Positions 5,151 through 5,161 of a DNA stretch of 5,161 bases are shown piece by piece. How positions within the stretch are numbered: position 1 is the stretch's first letter; every line of letters starts with the position of its first letter. Both the position numbers and the translations under genes were made by a program. This stretch comes from Acidobacteriaceae bacterium (GTDB taxonomy: Bacteria; Acidobacteriota; Terriglobia; Terriglobales; Acidobacteriaceae). The stretch spans positions 506-5,666 of the forward strand of contig PMCH01000239.1 of assembly GCA_003154055.1 (NCBI GenBank). The letters are read 5' to 3'. Below the pieces are notes generated by a model that saw only the letters and a list, made by a program, of their open reading frames with translations, had not been told where the DNA came from and did not search any database.

Positions 5151-5161
5151 GAAAGAGCAGG

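Overview
The window looks like a piece of an Acidobacteriota chromosome, probably class Terriglobia. This is inference, not proof. The DNA is GC-rich, two of the genes carry signal peptides, one gene resembles the pilin-like small proteins common in that phylum, and the gaps hold GC-rich palindromes and a degenerate heptamer tandem repeat of a kind I associate with acidobacterial intergenic DNA. No rRNA, tRNA, CRISPR array, transposase or phage gene is visible.

Layout. Positions 1-1635 (+) are the C-terminal part of an APC-superfamily amino acid permease whose first membrane helices lie outside the window; its cytosolic end carries a universal-stress-protein-like domain. It converges, 14 bp apart, on a small secreted protein on the minus strand (1650-2135), which has a signal peptide, an Ala/Pro linker and a pilin-like globular domain but no pilin N-terminus. 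A 128-bp divergent gap separates this from a NarL/LuxR-type regulator (2264-2920, +). The receiver domain of that regulator has lost the phosphoacceptor Asp and the other switch residues. After a 329-bp gap with a double hairpin comes a secreted Ysc84/SYLF lipid-binding protein (3250-3939, +). A 173-bp gap with a strong palindrome then leads to a lipid A (Kdo2-lipid A type) acyltransferase (4113-5012, +), which starts at GTG, has no Shine-Dalgarno, and has a -10-like box so close that its mRNA may be leaderless. The last 149 bp hold a 7-bp tandem repeat and several hairpins.

How the genes fit together. There is no clear operon: each plus-strand gene after the first has its own upstream gap, and each of the three plus-strand genes from 2264 onward is followed by palindromic or repetitive DNA. 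The shared theme is the cell envelope (transport, secreted small protein, lipid-binding protein, outer-membrane lipid A acylation). Nothing in the sequence proves that they act in one pathway. I do not see a convincing new multi-gene system. The most unusual items are the degenerate response regulator, the pilin-like domain behind a Sec signal peptide, the putative leaderless acyltransferase gene, and the varied intergenic repeats.
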